A stretch of 20,757 nt of DNA, taken from CAZVXI01 sp964631295 (lineage in GTDB: Bacteria; Planctomycetota; Phycisphaerae; Phycisphaerales; SM1A02). The translations under genes and the position numbers were made by a program. Positions 8,450-16,833 of this stretch are shown piece after piece. The DNA is taken from the NCBI GenBank assembly GCA_964631295.1, contig CAZVXI010000044.1:1-20757 (forward strand), written 5' to 3'. The first letter of the stretch is position 1; the number at the start of each line of letters is the position of its first letter. The notes under the pieces are model-generated. The model made no database searches, had not been told where the DNA came from, and saw only the letters and a list, made by a program, of their open reading frames with translations.

Positions 8450-9655
8450 ATGTATCACGGATTGTCAGGCGATCGCACGCGCCTTGTCGCATTGTTTGTA
8501 TCGATGACATTTGCTGGAGCATCAGCTTCGCGCGCAGTGGCTCAGGATGATGCTCTCGCGCCACCTGTCGATCATCCGGTTGATCGCGCCGTTCAGGTTC
8601 TGGAACACCTGGATCAAAGCCTGGTCTCCATCGACTACGCCGGGCTCCCGCTGGAACACGTGCTCGTTGATCTCGGTCGCCAGATGTCGGCTCCGTTGCA
8701 CGCGGACTGGCTCTCGCTCGAACTGCTCGGCATCGAGCGCGACACACCAATTGCGCTCCGGCTTGACAACGTACCACTGTCCACCGTGCTCGCCGGACTT
8801 CTCCTGGATATGGGCACCGAGTTTGATCGACCGAGCTTTGAGTACCACGAAGGGCGGATTGTCATCACCACACTCGATGCGACGGCACGCATGCGCATGG
8901 TCGCGACCTACAACATCCGCGACCTGCTTGCTGACGAGACACTTGTTGAGCGACTCGAGCGCGAAGCACCGCTGCCAACCATTGCACAAGATGGCGCTCA
9001 AGGCGACGACACCGCTGAGGATGCATCAGAGGAGAATGAGACACCTGCACTCACTCGTCGCACGCCCAGCGAAGCGTTGCTGGACCTGATTGCAGATCAT
9101 GTCGATCCGGAAGCATGGCTCGAATATGGGGGCAACCGGGCGAAGATCACTGAGCATCAAGGGGTTCTGCTCGTCAGCGCGCCGGCCACTTTGCACAAGA
9201 AGCTGCGCGAAGCGATCGAACAACTCCGACGCGCAATCCCATCCAATGTCTGGATCGATGCTGCCTTGCTGACAATCCCGGAACGCGACTATCAGTCGCT
9301 CGTGCGGAGACATCGTCAGGGAACCATCGCCCTCGCCCGCGCGATGATGCGCGAATCGTCTGCGTCCACCGCGTGGCGGGCACGGGCAGCCTCAGTCGCG
9401 ATCGGCACGCAGTACGTCGGTCAGGCGGAAGCAGATGACTCAGCAGTCCGTGTGGCAGTCACACCAGAACTTGCTCCCGACACGCAGATGCTGCGGCTGA
9501 GCGTTGAAGCCAGTATCAAGTACGGAGATCGCAATGCATCAGTCGTGACATCCGCCAACTGTCCGGATCGCAGCAGCGCTGCCATCCTGGAACTTTCCGG
9601 GCAAGGCGATGACGACCTGCTTCGCTTCGTCGTTCTGATACCTCGAACCGGATGA
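8450..9655 (+). CDS. Short secretin-like periplasmic protein (STN and N-domains, reduced C-terminal region)
   Basis: The ATG at 8450 is chosen over one at 8354 because GGAG lies nine bases upstream and a signal peptide follows (RTRLVALFVSMTFAGASASRAVA, cleavage near residue 31). Residues 56-141 look like an STN domain (secretin/TonB short N-terminal domain): SIDYAGLPLEHVLVDLG, then LRLDNVPLSTVLAGLL and HEGRIVIT. Residues 150-262 resemble a secretin N-domain of planctomycete type: YNIRDLLAD, an acidic linker, then LLDLIADHVDPEAW and an Ile/Leu strand GVLLVSAP before a helix. The last 135 residues (VWIDAALLTIPE, VRVAVTPELAPD, LLRFVVLIPRTG) faintly follow the order of the secretin C-terminal domain but are much shorter. 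It converges on the pilus/secretion operon with only three bases between the stop codons. It may be the outer-membrane partner of that machine or an accessory to it. Confidence 0.75.
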   Translation: MYHGLSGDRTRLVALFVSMTFAGASASRAVAQDDALAPPVDHPVDRAVQVLEHLDQSLVSIDYAGLPLEHVLVDLGRQMSAPLHADWLSLELLGIERDTPIALRLDNVPLSTVLAGLLLDMGTEFDRPSFEYHEGRIVITTLDATARMRMVATYNIRDLLADETLVERLEREAPLPTIAQDGAQGDDTAEDASEENETPALTRRTPSEALLDLIADHVDPEAWLEYGGNRAKITEHQGVLLVSAPATLHKKLREAIEQLRRAIPSNVWIDAALLTIPERDYQSLVRRHRQGTIALARAMMRESSASTAWRARAASVAIGTQYVGQAEADDSAVRVAVTPELAPDTQMLRLSVEASIKYGDRNASVVTSANCPDRSSAAILELSGQGDDDLLRFVVLIPRTG

Positions 9656-9658
9656 GGG

Positions 9659-10168
9659 TCAATCTGCAAGCAGGTCGACTGACCTCGTGGCCGTCTCACC
9701 TGTGCGTGTGCAGCGTACGGTTACCGCGTGGGCTTCGTTGTCGATTTCTGTAATGACGCAGCCGGGTGCGACTTCATCGCCAACTCCCAGCAACTGACCG
9801 TCGATGAGTGCACGCGTGACGGAACCAGTGACCATAATCGCGCTCACGGAGAACGCGGGAATCTGGCTGGCTGCGAACTTCGGCTTGTCATCACCGGCGG
9901 TCGCCATGATGAAGAATGGTGAACTGCCGATCGCCTGCATGCGAAGCGCCCGCAACCGTTCGATTGCCATCGCTTGCTCGGGCAGTGGTGCCTGCTCCGA
10001 CACTGTCTGCAGAGGTGCTAATGCTGCTGGGTTGCTGGATGTCTCGGATGACATTGCAGCGGCATGCTGCGGCCCGGCGTTTGCGAGCGTCGCGACCAGA
10101 CGTACGAGCAGCAGCGGACTCACGAGCACTGCAACGCGGAACATCGTTCGCTTTTGATCAGGCGTCAT
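9659..10168 (-). CDS. PilP/GspC-like alignment-complex protein
   Basis: Last gene of the operon. The 169-residue product has one membrane segment at about 11-30 (FRVAVLVSPLLLVRLVATLA), an Ala/Ser/Pro-rich linker, and a small beta domain at about 105-160 (AFSVSAIMVTGSVTRALIDGQLLGVGDEV). This domain has the pattern of the homology region of GspC or the C-terminal domain of PilP: a strand, 'xALIDGxxLxVGDxV', then strands through CVITEID and AVTVRC. In the known systems this part contacts the N-terminal domains of the secretin. It overlaps the PilO gene by 11 bp, so translation is probably coupled. Assignment rests on the fold pattern and on position after PilO. Confidence 0.7.
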   Translation of the reverse strand: MTPDQKRTMFRVAVLVSPLLLVRLVATLANAGPQHAAAMSSETSSNPAALAPLQTVSEQAPLPEQAMAIERLRALRMQAIGSSPFFIMATAGDDKPKFAASQIPAFSVSAIMVTGSVTRALIDGQLLGVGDEVAPGCVITEIDNEAHAVTVRCTRTGETATRSVDLLAD

Positions 10169-10742
10169 CAGTCATCTCCCCGCGTGCAACACTCAGGACA
10201 GGCACATCGAATCGCAGCAACTCGAAGGTCAATCGGGCGTCGACAACGTCCTGACCATCGTAACCACGTGTTGGGGCAACGGTCAGCGACATCGGACGGA
10301 CGAAGCCAGCGAGGTTCTCGACAATGGCTACGTAGCTGACGATGGCTTCAAAGCTGCCGCGAACGGAGACATCCACCACGCGTGTCTGTCCACCGCCACC
10401 GGTCAGTTCAGTTGCCGGACGACCCGGGTCCATATGCAGCACTCGCACGTTCTGCTGCGAAGCGACGTTGCTCAACTTCCCATAGAGCCGCGACGTGTCA
10501 TCGCCGAACGTGTTGTACTGCTCGATTTCGAGAATGCGATCCCGACATTCGGCTATCGCATCGGCCATCTTCTGGACCGACTCATGATTCACATCAGTCG
10601 AGTTGCTGCTTTCGACAATGGTCGTCTCGATCGTGCGCAGCTGTTTCTCGCGCGGCTTGACCATGAACAGCCAGCCGGCCAGACACACGGCCGCCACGAT
10701 GACGCAATGGGCAACGAGGTCTCGTGAGGTGCCATCAGTCAT
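10158..10742 (-). CDS. PilO/GspM-like inner-membrane protein
   Basis: The 194-residue protein has a short cytoplasmic start, one membrane helix at about 9-28 (LVAHCVIVAAVCLAGWLFMV), a likely coiled coil at 30-75, and a periplasmic domain of alternating helices and strands from about 80 to 180 that fits the ferredoxin-like fold of PilO and GspM. In those systems it pairs with PilN/GspL to join the cytoplasmic motor to the periplasmic alignment complex. The start codon overlaps the stop of the PilM-PilN gene as ATGA, which indicates translational coupling. PilO sequences are poorly conserved, so the call depends on topology and gene order. Confidence 0.78.
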   Translation of the reverse strand: MTDGTSRDLVAHCVIVAAVCLAGWLFMVKPREKQLRTIETTIVESSNSTDVNHESVQKMADAIAECRDRILEIEQYNTFGDDTSRLYGKLSNVASQQNVRVLHMDPGRPATELTGGGGQTRVVDVSVRGSFEAIVSYVAIVENLAGFVRPMSLTVAPTRGYDGQDVVDARLTFELLRFDVPVLSVARGEMTDDA

Positions 10743-12424
10743 TGTGCGGCTCCGTCGTGGTTCATTGCGGACATCTGATCAGCGGGAATGTCTGCGATCT
10801 GGTAGCCGACGACGTCGAACTCCACATCAAAGCGAATCGCATGCTGACCGCCAGTCTCGCCACTCTGGATGTTCTTCAATACAACAGATGACACCAGCGG
10901 ACTTGCCTGCATGTCGGCAACGAGCGACTCGAGCACATCGTCCTGGGATTGCTTGCTGTCGGCGTACACGAGGCCGGAGATCACGCCGGTGAGCCCCTCG
11001 CCGTCGGGATTGACAGACAGCGAGACGAGTTGAACCGGCTGCTCAACCAGGTGGCTCAACTCGAGCAGCAGTGGCGAGAGCGGCGGGCGCTTCGCCAACT
11101 CGGCGCGGATTCTCGATTCGGTTGCCCGCAGACCCACAAGGACATCACGGATCCGCGTGCCGGTGGCTTTGAGCATCTCCCGGTCGCTCTGCTTGGTTGC
11201 AACGGCACTGACACGCATGCTTGCATCATCAAGTTGGCGCTCTGCCCGCCAGGCATCGGCACCAACGACGATCAATGCAACGGCAGCACCTGTCCACAGG
11301 GTTCGCCGAAGCGATGCGAGAATCCTGCTCCGCGCGAGTCGTGATGGAAGCAGCGACAGAGAGCTCAACCCGTTCGTATCCTGTGCCATGTACGCGATGT
11401 CTGAGCCGTCACTGCATGGCACGCCGGGATCAAAATCACTGTGAACCGCGTGACCGCATCGACCACTGTCGATCTCTTCACAAATCACCTTCGCGAGGCC
11501 AGGCAGACACGCACCCGGACCAGTAATCTCGATCGAGAGATTGCTCCGCTCTTCTTCTGTCAGCCCGAATCGCAGCGATTGGCGCAGCTCCACCAGGAAT
11601 CTCTGGAACGATGGAAGCAGCAGCGGGATGATGTCAGAGCCCCACAGCGGAGGATCTGCGCAGATCTGGTCTTCACGCGATGGAAACCCATGTGCATGGA
11701 GGATCTGGGTGGCTTGCTCGACGCACAACGTCGTTTCCGTCCCGGCCTGGTCCGAACGGATCGGACGCGTTAATGCGCGCACGAGTGCATCGGTCCCGAG
11801 GACCAGACGACGGTGAAATCGCAGCACTCCATCGCCGCCAATCAGAAAGTAGGAATGCTGCTCACCCACGTACAGCAGCCCGTGGCATTGCTTGTCCTCG
11901 TGCAGCAGTCGTCTTGAGAGTTGCATCATGAACGCTGCATCAATCGGCGTGATGGACACCACGTCAAGGTCAGCATGTTCAATCAGGTCGGTCACGGCAT
12001 CAATGGTGTCATTTCGGTCCGCGACAACCGCAACATGCGTGTTGTGCCCGGCTGACGCGTGATCGTGCCCCAGTGACATCGACGCCATGACACCAGCAGA
12101 TGCCGGATAACTCAGTGAATCTTGGCACGCAAGCTCGGCTGCGCTCAAGGCAGCTGATGTGGACCGGACTGGCGAGCTGATGATGTCTGCACTCTGCGAC
12201 GGGCTGTCATACAACACAATGGCCCCGCGTCCCGCACATCCCATCTCCTGAATAGCAGCAGTGAACTGTTCGCGCACACTGCGCAAAGCTGCAATCCAGT
12301 CGCCAGCATCGGGCGGCAGGATCACGTCAACCCGCCGAGCGAGCGGACGCTCTCCTTTGCAGCACACAGCGAGGTCGATGCGGCTGCGGGTCAGGTACAC
12401 GATGACCGGTTCTTCTCTCACCAT
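10739..12424 (-). CDS. PilM-PilN fusion (GspL-like), type IV pilus/type II secretion assembly protein
   Basis: One 561-residue protein joins two parts that are separate in most type IV pili. Residues 1 to about 350 have the layout of the actin-like PilM/GspL cytoplasmic domain: a phosphate-loop-like strand pair GLLYVGEQHSYFLI (182-195), RFHRRLVLGTDAL, and a C-terminal ITGPGACLPGL (300-310). The usual acidic DIG motifs for nucleotide binding are not present (YVG in place of DIG), so it probably does not hydrolyse ATP, as in GspL. SLLPSRL (357-363) resembles the N-terminal LLP motif of PilN. A membrane helix follows at 375-391, then a coiled coil and a periplasmic ferredoxin-like PilN domain. 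The gene starts 88 bp after the K-type pilin gene and overlaps PilO by four bases. The domain order matches GspL and the MSHA-type PilM/PilN proteins. Confidence 0.88.
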   Translation of the reverse strand: MVREEPVIVYLTRSRIDLAVCCKGERPLARRVDVILPPDAGDWIAALRSVREQFTAAIQEMGCAGRGAIVLYDSPSQSADIISSPVRSTSAALSAAELACQDSLSYPASAGVMASMSLGHDHASAGHNTHVAVVADRNDTIDAVTDLIEHADLDVVSITPIDAAFMMQLSRRLLHEDKQCHGLLYVGEQHSYFLIGGDGVLRFHRRLVLGTDALVRALTRPIRSDQAGTETTLCVEQATQILHAHGFPSREDQICADPPLWGSDIIPLLLPSFQRFLVELRQSLRFGLTEEERSNLSIEITGPGACLPGLAKVICEEIDSGRCGHAVHSDFDPGVPCSDGSDIAYMAQDTNGLSSLSLLPSRLARSRILASLRRTLWTGAAVALIVVGADAWRAERQLDDASMRVSAVATKQSDREMLKATGTRIRDVLVGLRATESRIRAELAKRPPLSPLLLELSHLVEQPVQLVSLSVNPDGEGLTGVISGLVYADSKQSQDDVLESLVADMQASPLVSSVVLKNIQSGETGGQHAIRFDVEFDVVGYQIADIPADQMSAMNHDGAAQ

Positions 12425-12512
12425 CCTGCTTTCTCAGTTGATCCAGAGGATTATCGTCAACTCCGGCGCTCTGCTTCATCCCGCCACTGGTCATCACTTG
12501 GAACTGTGGCGA

Positions 12513-13574
12513 TCATTCAGGCGCGACCTCAGACCACGCGCTGACGACATGCACGTCGGCACCGCCCGGCCCAGGAGTATCGGACCATTGGATCGTGTCG
12601 ATAATCACCGCATTGGCGTAGTTCACGCTGCTGATGCTGCGAACCGTGACTCTCTTGATCACCGGCTCGTCGAAGATCACGCCCCAGAATCCCTCCCGGT
12701 TGTGAAACTCGAAGAAGTCATCTGTCCACACGGTCAGATCCGCGATCTCTTCGTCTGCGGTGTTGTATATCTTCACCGCCAAGCGAGGCTCGGCGCCTTC
12801 CTTTCCCGTGCCGATAAAACTCCCGACGCGCGCAACAGGTGTATCAAACTCGAACGTGAACGGTGACGCAGGATTGTCGTTTCGCCAGCGGACGTACAGG
12901 TGATCGTGATTCGCACGATATGTTCCGTCGTAACCATCGAGTGGCTCAACGTTCTGATCATCTTCCTCACGAATACCTGCAAGGCTGCCGCCCGTGTTGC
13001 TGAATGTGACACCCTGCGCTGCAAAGTGGTTCGAGATGACCGTGTTCAGCGGTACACCATCGAAGGTGATTTCGTCCGTCGTAACACCAATAAATGCCTG
13101 GTATGCCGCTTCCAGATCAGCGAACGTCGGGTAGGTCGTGCCGATGCCGGTGCCATCAAACACCTGATAGTTGCCCGGGGTGGCAACCACATTTGCATCC
13201 ACCGCGCGGACGGATCTTCCGTGCACAGCGTGGCTTGCAAGCAGCGTCGTTCCCCCCGGCGTCGCCGATACACTGCCGGATGCACCACCTATGTTCGGAT
13301 CGTTGACGACAAGGCCATCATCACTGATGCTCCCGACAACGCCATCACCATCTTCGTCGGAGTTTTCCATCAGTTCGCGCATCGCCATGTTCATGACGCC
13401 TTCAGCCGCATAGAAGGCCTGCTCCGTCTCAACCCGACGGACTGTCAGGTCATGATCACGGGCGCGCGTCATCGTCATCATCGTGACCACCAGTGCTCCC
13501 AAGACAAGGATGATGATCATGAACAGGGAAACCGACCCTCGCCGGTCGTGCTGGATCGTGCAACAACGGGTCAT
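12513..13574 (-). CDS. K/PilX-type minor pilin-like protein with a C-terminal beta-sandwich domain
   Basis: The start at 13574 is set by an ATGA overlap with the preceding J-type gene; a longer frame from 13685 has a non-pilin leader. The 353-residue product has G13|SVSLFMIIIL with no Glu at mature position 5, a feature of GspK and PilX tip subunits, then the pilin helix with QAFYAAEGVMN typical of PilX. DEDGDGVVG (73-81) looks like a Ca-binding loop. Residues 167-332 begin ITFDGVPLNTVISNHFAAQGVTFS, a pattern I associate with beta-sandwich domains of planctomycete and PEP-CTERM surface proteins. They continue through YVRWRN, FEFDTPVARVGSF and VIIDTIQWSD. A tip location with a binding function is an inference. 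It is followed by an 88-bp gap before the PilM-PilN gene. Confidence 0.82.
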   Translation of the reverse strand: MTRCCTIQHDRRGSVSLFMIIILVLGALVVTMMTMTRARDHDLTVRRVETEQAFYAAEGVMNMAMRELMENSDEDGDGVVGSISDDGLVVNDPNIGGASGSVSATPGGTTLLASHAVHGRSVRAVDANVVATPGNYQVFDGTGIGTTYPTFADLEAAYQAFIGVTTDEITFDGVPLNTVISNHFAAQGVTFSNTGGSLAGIREEDDQNVEPLDGYDGTYRANHDHLYVRWRNDNPASPFTFEFDTPVARVGSFIGTGKEGAEPRLAVKIYNTADEEIADLTVWTDDFFEFHNREGFWGVIFDEPVIKRVTVRSISSVNYANAVIIDTIQWSDTPGPGGADVHVVSAWSEVAPE

Positions 13575-14131
13575 TGGCTGGCACCTTCCATTGTCGATCG
13601 AATAAAGACCTTCGCGCGCAGTGTCTCGGTGATGCCATCGCGTGTCAGCCCGAGCGTCATCTGAACTCGCCTTATTGGATCGCACGCACTTCCGCTGAGC
13701 GCGGGCCCGATCGACAGATTTGACTCATCAAAGACCTGAACACCGAACTCGGTGACATCGCCCTGCAAGACAAACGCCGTGCCGCCATCCTCTGACAGCA
13801 GGAGGTTCCCGCCAGCCAGCGTCAGATGCGAAGCACCCGATGTTTCGTTCCAGCGGATAGAAGATGCGGTTGTCTGATCAATGTCGGCTGCGGTGCCGGC
13901 TGCCGATGCGTCCAGCCTGATGGCTCGAATCTCGCGAACGATCCGGTCCATCGTGACCGAAGCTTCTGCATGCAGATCGGCTCGTGTGGATGATGCAAAG
14001 TAGCTGTCAGCCATCGTCAATGTCATGTTGGATGCAACCGTGCCGATGATCGACAGAACAACGATCGAAGCGATCGCCTCCACCATCGTGAAGCCGCGAC
14101 GAACACACGGTGGCGTGTTGTTTGTCCTCAT
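13571..14131 (-). CDS. GspJ/PilW-type minor pilin-like protein
   Basis: The 186-residue product has a type III signal G13|FTMVEAIASIVVLSII with Glu at mature position 5, to be cut and methylated by a PilD-type prepilin peptidase that is not in this window. After the hydrophobic helix, the DRIVREIRAIR segment and a beta-rich globular part (SSIRWNETSG, LLLSEDGG, VTEFGVQVFDE, RVQMTLGL) fit the GspJ/PilW family. It overlaps both neighbours by four bases (ATGA), so it is translationally coupled in the G-H-I-J-K order. GspJ normally forms the tip complex with I and K. Confidence 0.85.
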   Translation of the reverse strand: MRTNNTPPCVRRGFTMVEAIASIVVLSIIGTVASNMTLTMADSYFASSTRADLHAEASVTMDRIVREIRAIRLDASAAGTAADIDQTTASSIRWNETSGASHLTLAGGNLLLSEDGGTAFVLQGDVTEFGVQVFDESNLSIGPALSGSACDPIRRVQMTLGLTRDGITETLRAKVFIRSTMEGASQ

Positions 14132-14574
14132 TGAGCGTCGTACTCCGTGAGCACTGTGGAGAGTGACAGCGTGCGCGACTCTCCGTTCGTGTCAGTCCAA
14201 ATGACACTGACGGTCACCGTCTTGTAACCTGATCCGGGGCTCGCGAGGTCGGCAGCCGTTTCAGCAACGGTTACAGCGCGGCTGAACTGCTCAAAGCCCG
14301 ACACTTGCGCCTCATCCGGATAGTTGCCAGTCGACACAAAGGCATACCCACGTGTCGTGCTGTGGCGATCGGCGAGTACATCTTCGAGTTTCGCCGCAGC
14401 AAGCCAGCGGGCGCGGGAGATGAGGATCGGGTCAACCTGCTGATCCTGCGCTTCAGCAATCGAGAACATGATGCCAGGGACGGCAATCGAAAGTATGACA
14501 ACCGCCATGATCGTCTCAATCAAGGTGAGTCCGCGTCGAGTTATCACGCGATTGCCTGCCACGGTGAACCTCAC
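14128..14574 (-). CDS. GspI/PilV-type minor pilin-like protein
   Basis: The 148-residue product begins with a GTG codon that overlaps the stop of the H-type gene (GTGA). It has a type III signal G15|LTLIETIMAVVILSIAVPG with Glu at mature position 5. The segment after the helix, SRARWLAAAKLEDVLADR, matches the helical part of GspI/PilV proteins, and the C-terminal strands YKTVTVSVIW and RTLSLSTVL fit the small GspI globular domain. In type II secretion, GspI nucleates the tip complex with J and K. Confidence 0.85.
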   Translation of the reverse strand: MRFTVAGNRVITRRGLTLIETIMAVVILSIAVPGIMFSIAEAQDQQVDPILISRARWLAAAKLEDVLADRHSTTRGYAFVSTGNYPDEAQVSGFEQFSRAVTVAETAADLASPGSGYKTVTVSVIWTDTNGESRTLSLSTVLTEYDAQ

Positions 14575-15131
14575 GGAATCGTCAGGCGGATGAGGCCGGT
14601 ACCCGCAGCAACCGTCACGATTGAGTCATCACCAAGCGTGATGCTGCCGTCGGTTGCCATGTCTGTTTCGTTCGCGTTGATCGGTCGGCCCAGCCAGTCG
14701 AAACCGATGGCTTCATCTTCGTCAAAGTCGACGGCCACCAACTCGGTCCCGAGCCAGTCACCGCTGCCAAGTTGAACAGCAATCTCCCCGCCGCTTGCCG
14801 CATCAATGATCGGCTCCGCGTGCGCCCGGCCGGGATTTGTTGAACTCTCGACAAGTATCAGCCACCGATCATTCGCCGAGTCGAGTTCCACCCAAACACG
14901 ACTGCCACTCGCCACCGCGTATTGGCGCGCGAACAACAGATCGTGATAGAGCATTCTTGCTGCGGCGGATTGCCTCGCTTGACCTGCGTTTGCAATCGAA
15001 GGAACTGCGACAGCAGCGATGATGCCAATCACAGCAAGCACAGCAATCAACTCGATGAGCGTAAACCCGCCGCTCCTCTTGGAACAACGGGTTGCTGCGC
15101 ATCGGACATCTCGTGCGAACTGCCGCTCCAT
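14571..15131 (-). CDS. GspH/FimT-type minor pilin-like protein
   Basis: The 186-residue product has a type III signal G22|FTLIELIAVLAVIGIIAAVAVPS with Glu27 at mature position 5. The leader of 22 residues is longer than usual and rich in Arg and Cys. The following segment, LLFARQYAVASGSRVWVELD, is the diagnostic part of GspH/FimT: a helix that carries the 'ARxxAVxxxxxVxVxxD' pattern into the first strands. Strands follow through FDWLGRPI to the C-terminal GLIRLTIP. It begins three bases after the G-type gene and overlaps the I-type gene by four bases. Confidence 0.86.
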   Translation of the reverse strand: MERQFARDVRCAATRCSKRSGGFTLIELIAVLAVIGIIAAVAVPSIANAGQARQSAAARMLYHDLLFARQYAVASGSRVWVELDSANDRWLILVESSTNPGRAHAEPIIDAASGGEIAVQLGSGDWLGTELVAVDFDEDEAIGFDWLGRPINANETDMATDGSITLGDDSIVTVAAGTGLIRLTIP

Positions 15132-15134
15132 GGA

Positions 15135-15569
15135 TCACCAGGTGTTTTCGCCCACTGTGGACGTGTTCGCCCAGAACTTGCCGTTGGTCTGGTCGTATGC
15201 CCAGCCATTGGTGCCGCTGGTTGTCTGCGAAGCACCGGTTGTGCTGTTCCATTCCGTGTCGGCATCGCGAATCGTGCCATCATTGTTGTACGGGTTCTCA
15301 GGGATCGGTTCCTGCATCACCGTACCGAGCGTCTGCAATTGTGCGAGCGTCGGGTACGTGGGCGTGCCGGCCAGCGCTGAGTTGGCGTAGAAGTTGGCGA
15401 CGCCCGCGCGAACGCCACCCAGTACGCCTTTTGTTGCGGACTCGCGCGCCTGCGATCCATAGTCAAAGTACTTCGGCAGTGCAACACCTGCGAGAATTGC
15501 GAGCACAACGATGACTGCGATCAACTCGATCAGCGTGAATGCCCGACGGTGCTTCGTTTCTGGTCTCAT
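15135..15569 (-). CDS. gspG: GspG/MshA-like major pilin-like protein
   Basis: The 144-residue product is the first pilin gene after the platform gene, where the major subunit usually sits. Its signal is RRA10|FTLIELIAVIVVLAILAGVALPKYFD, with Glu15 at mature position 5 but Ala instead of Gly at -1. After the helix come GVLGGVRAGVANFYANSAL and TYPTLAQLQTLG. The C-terminus (WAYDQTNGKFWANTS) resembles MSHA-type pilins more than the Ca-loop of GspG, so either name is defensible. The leader of ten residues is normal. It lies 61 bp after the GspF stop, the largest gap in the first half of the operon, with a purine-rich AGAGAGA before the ATG. Strong independent translation would suit a major subunit. 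Confidence 0.85.
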   Translation of the reverse strand: MRPETKHRRAFTLIELIAVIVVLAILAGVALPKYFDYGSQARESATKGVLGGVRAGVANFYANSALAGTPTYPTLAQLQTLGTVMQEPIPENPYNNDGTIRDADTEWNSTTGASQTTSGTNGWAYDQTNGKFWANTSTVGENTW

Positions 15570-15630
15570 AGTTTCTCTCTCTTTCTACGACATGAACGTA
15601 CGGATCGCATCAGGGCATTCCACCACACTG

Positions 15631-16833
15631 TTACCCCATGACTGACGCCATATCCCACATGGGCAGGAAGATGGCGAGTGCAACCACCAGCACGATCGCT
15701 GCGAGCCCCACGATCATCACCGGTTCGATCAACGTGGCGATGTTCTTACTCATGTGCTCGACTTCCCGATCGTAATGTCTCGACACGATCTGCGTCATAC
15801 GCGACAGTTCGCCCGCCTGCTCACCTGCCGAGATCATCCGACAGGCAAAGCCCGGCAGATACGTGCTGGTCTTGAAACCATCGGACAGCTGACCGCCAAG
15901 TCTGACTCGATCGCGCAGCGCTTCTGCATCTGCAATCAGCAAGGGTCGTCCAGATGCGCGACCCGCCATTTCCAGCGCATCGAGCAAACTCAACCCACTC
16001 CGTACAGCAATCCCAAAAACACGTGCGAAGCGGCTGACGGCAGCCCCTTTCAGGATTCCGCCAAGTACAGGAACACGGTGCAACTGCACATCAAACCATT
16101 GACGGAACGACGTGATCGACAGAGCACGCCGAAGCGCCAGCACGCCGCCGAACGCCAGTCCGAGGAACACATACCACCACGATCGCAGCAGATCACTGAA
16201 TCCGATAAGCAGTTGTGTCATCAGCGGGAGATCAAGTCCGCGGCTTTCGAACATCGTGGCAAATCTCGGCACGACGAAGATCATCAGTACCGTAATCGCG
16301 GCAGACAACGCAAGCACAACGCACAACGGATACAGCATCGCCCCTCGGACAACCTTGCGCATCTCATATTGCTTGTCGAGCATGGTCGCTAAGTGCCCGA
16401 GCACCTCGATCATGTTTCCACTGGCTTCCGCAGCGCGCACTGTCTCGATGTACACTTCACCAAAGTGCTGTTTGTGCGGCGTCAGTGCATTGGTGATTGT
16501 GCTGCCGCCGGCAATCTGCGAGGCAACGTCGAGGATGATCGAGCGAAGCCGAACATTGGGCTCCTGCTCGGCGATGCTTTCAAGCCCATCAACGATCGGC
16601 ACCCGCGCTTCCATGAGAACGGCGAGTTGATGGGTGAAATGCGAGAGGTCGCGCAAACCAACTCTGTGTCGCCGCGAATTCAGTTTCGTGCGGGCGGCAT
16701 GAATCTTCAACGGGCGCAAGCCGGTCGCGACAATCTGGCGATAGGCTTCATTGCGATTACCGGCATGAAGCACACCTTTCTGCCGGGCGCCGTGATCATC
16801 CACGGCCAGGTACTGGAACGACAACTGGCTCAT
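15631..16833 (-). CDS. gspF: GspF/PilC-type inner-membrane platform protein
   Basis: The 400-residue length is normal. Two T2SSF domains are visible, each with the helix pattern FTHQLAVLMEARVPIVDGLE (66-85) and its counterpart FARVFGIAVRSGLSLLDALE (269-288). Each is followed by the conserved 'GExxGxL' type segments (AAEASGNMIEVL, SAGEQAGELSRM). Membrane helices lie at about 168-190, 218-236 and 369-392. It is the platform on which the ATPase turns to extract or insert pilins. Its start codon overlaps the GspE stop as ATGA. Confidence 0.95.
   Translation of the reverse strand: MSQLSFQYLAVDDHGARQKGVLHAGNRNEAYRQIVATGLRPLKIHAARTKLNSRRHRVGLRDLSHFTHQLAVLMEARVPIVDGLESIAEQEPNVRLRSIILDVASQIAGGSTITNALTPHKQHFGEVYIETVRAAEASGNMIEVLGHLATMLDKQYEMRKVVRGAMLYPLCVVLALSAAITVLMIFVVPRFATMFESRGLDLPLMTQLLIGFSDLLRSWWYVFLGLAFGGVLALRRALSITSFRQWFDVQLHRVPVLGGILKGAAVSRFARVFGIAVRSGLSLLDALEMAGRASGRPLLIADAEALRDRVRLGGQLSDGFKTSTYLPGFACRMISAGEQAGELSRMTQIVSRHYDREVEHMSKNIATLIEPVMIVGLAAIVLVVALAIFLPMWDMASVMG

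Noticed and set aside
12484..12513. CGCCAC/GTGGCG pair between the K-type pilin gene and the PilM-PilN gene
   Set aside because: Six-base stem with a loop of about 18 bases and no T-run, so it is not a credible terminator; the operon probably continues across it.
12900..13664. Open frame of 254 codons on the plus strand opposite the K-type pilin gene
   Set aside because: It has an arginine- and cysteine-rich composition without domains and lies wholly opposite real genes.
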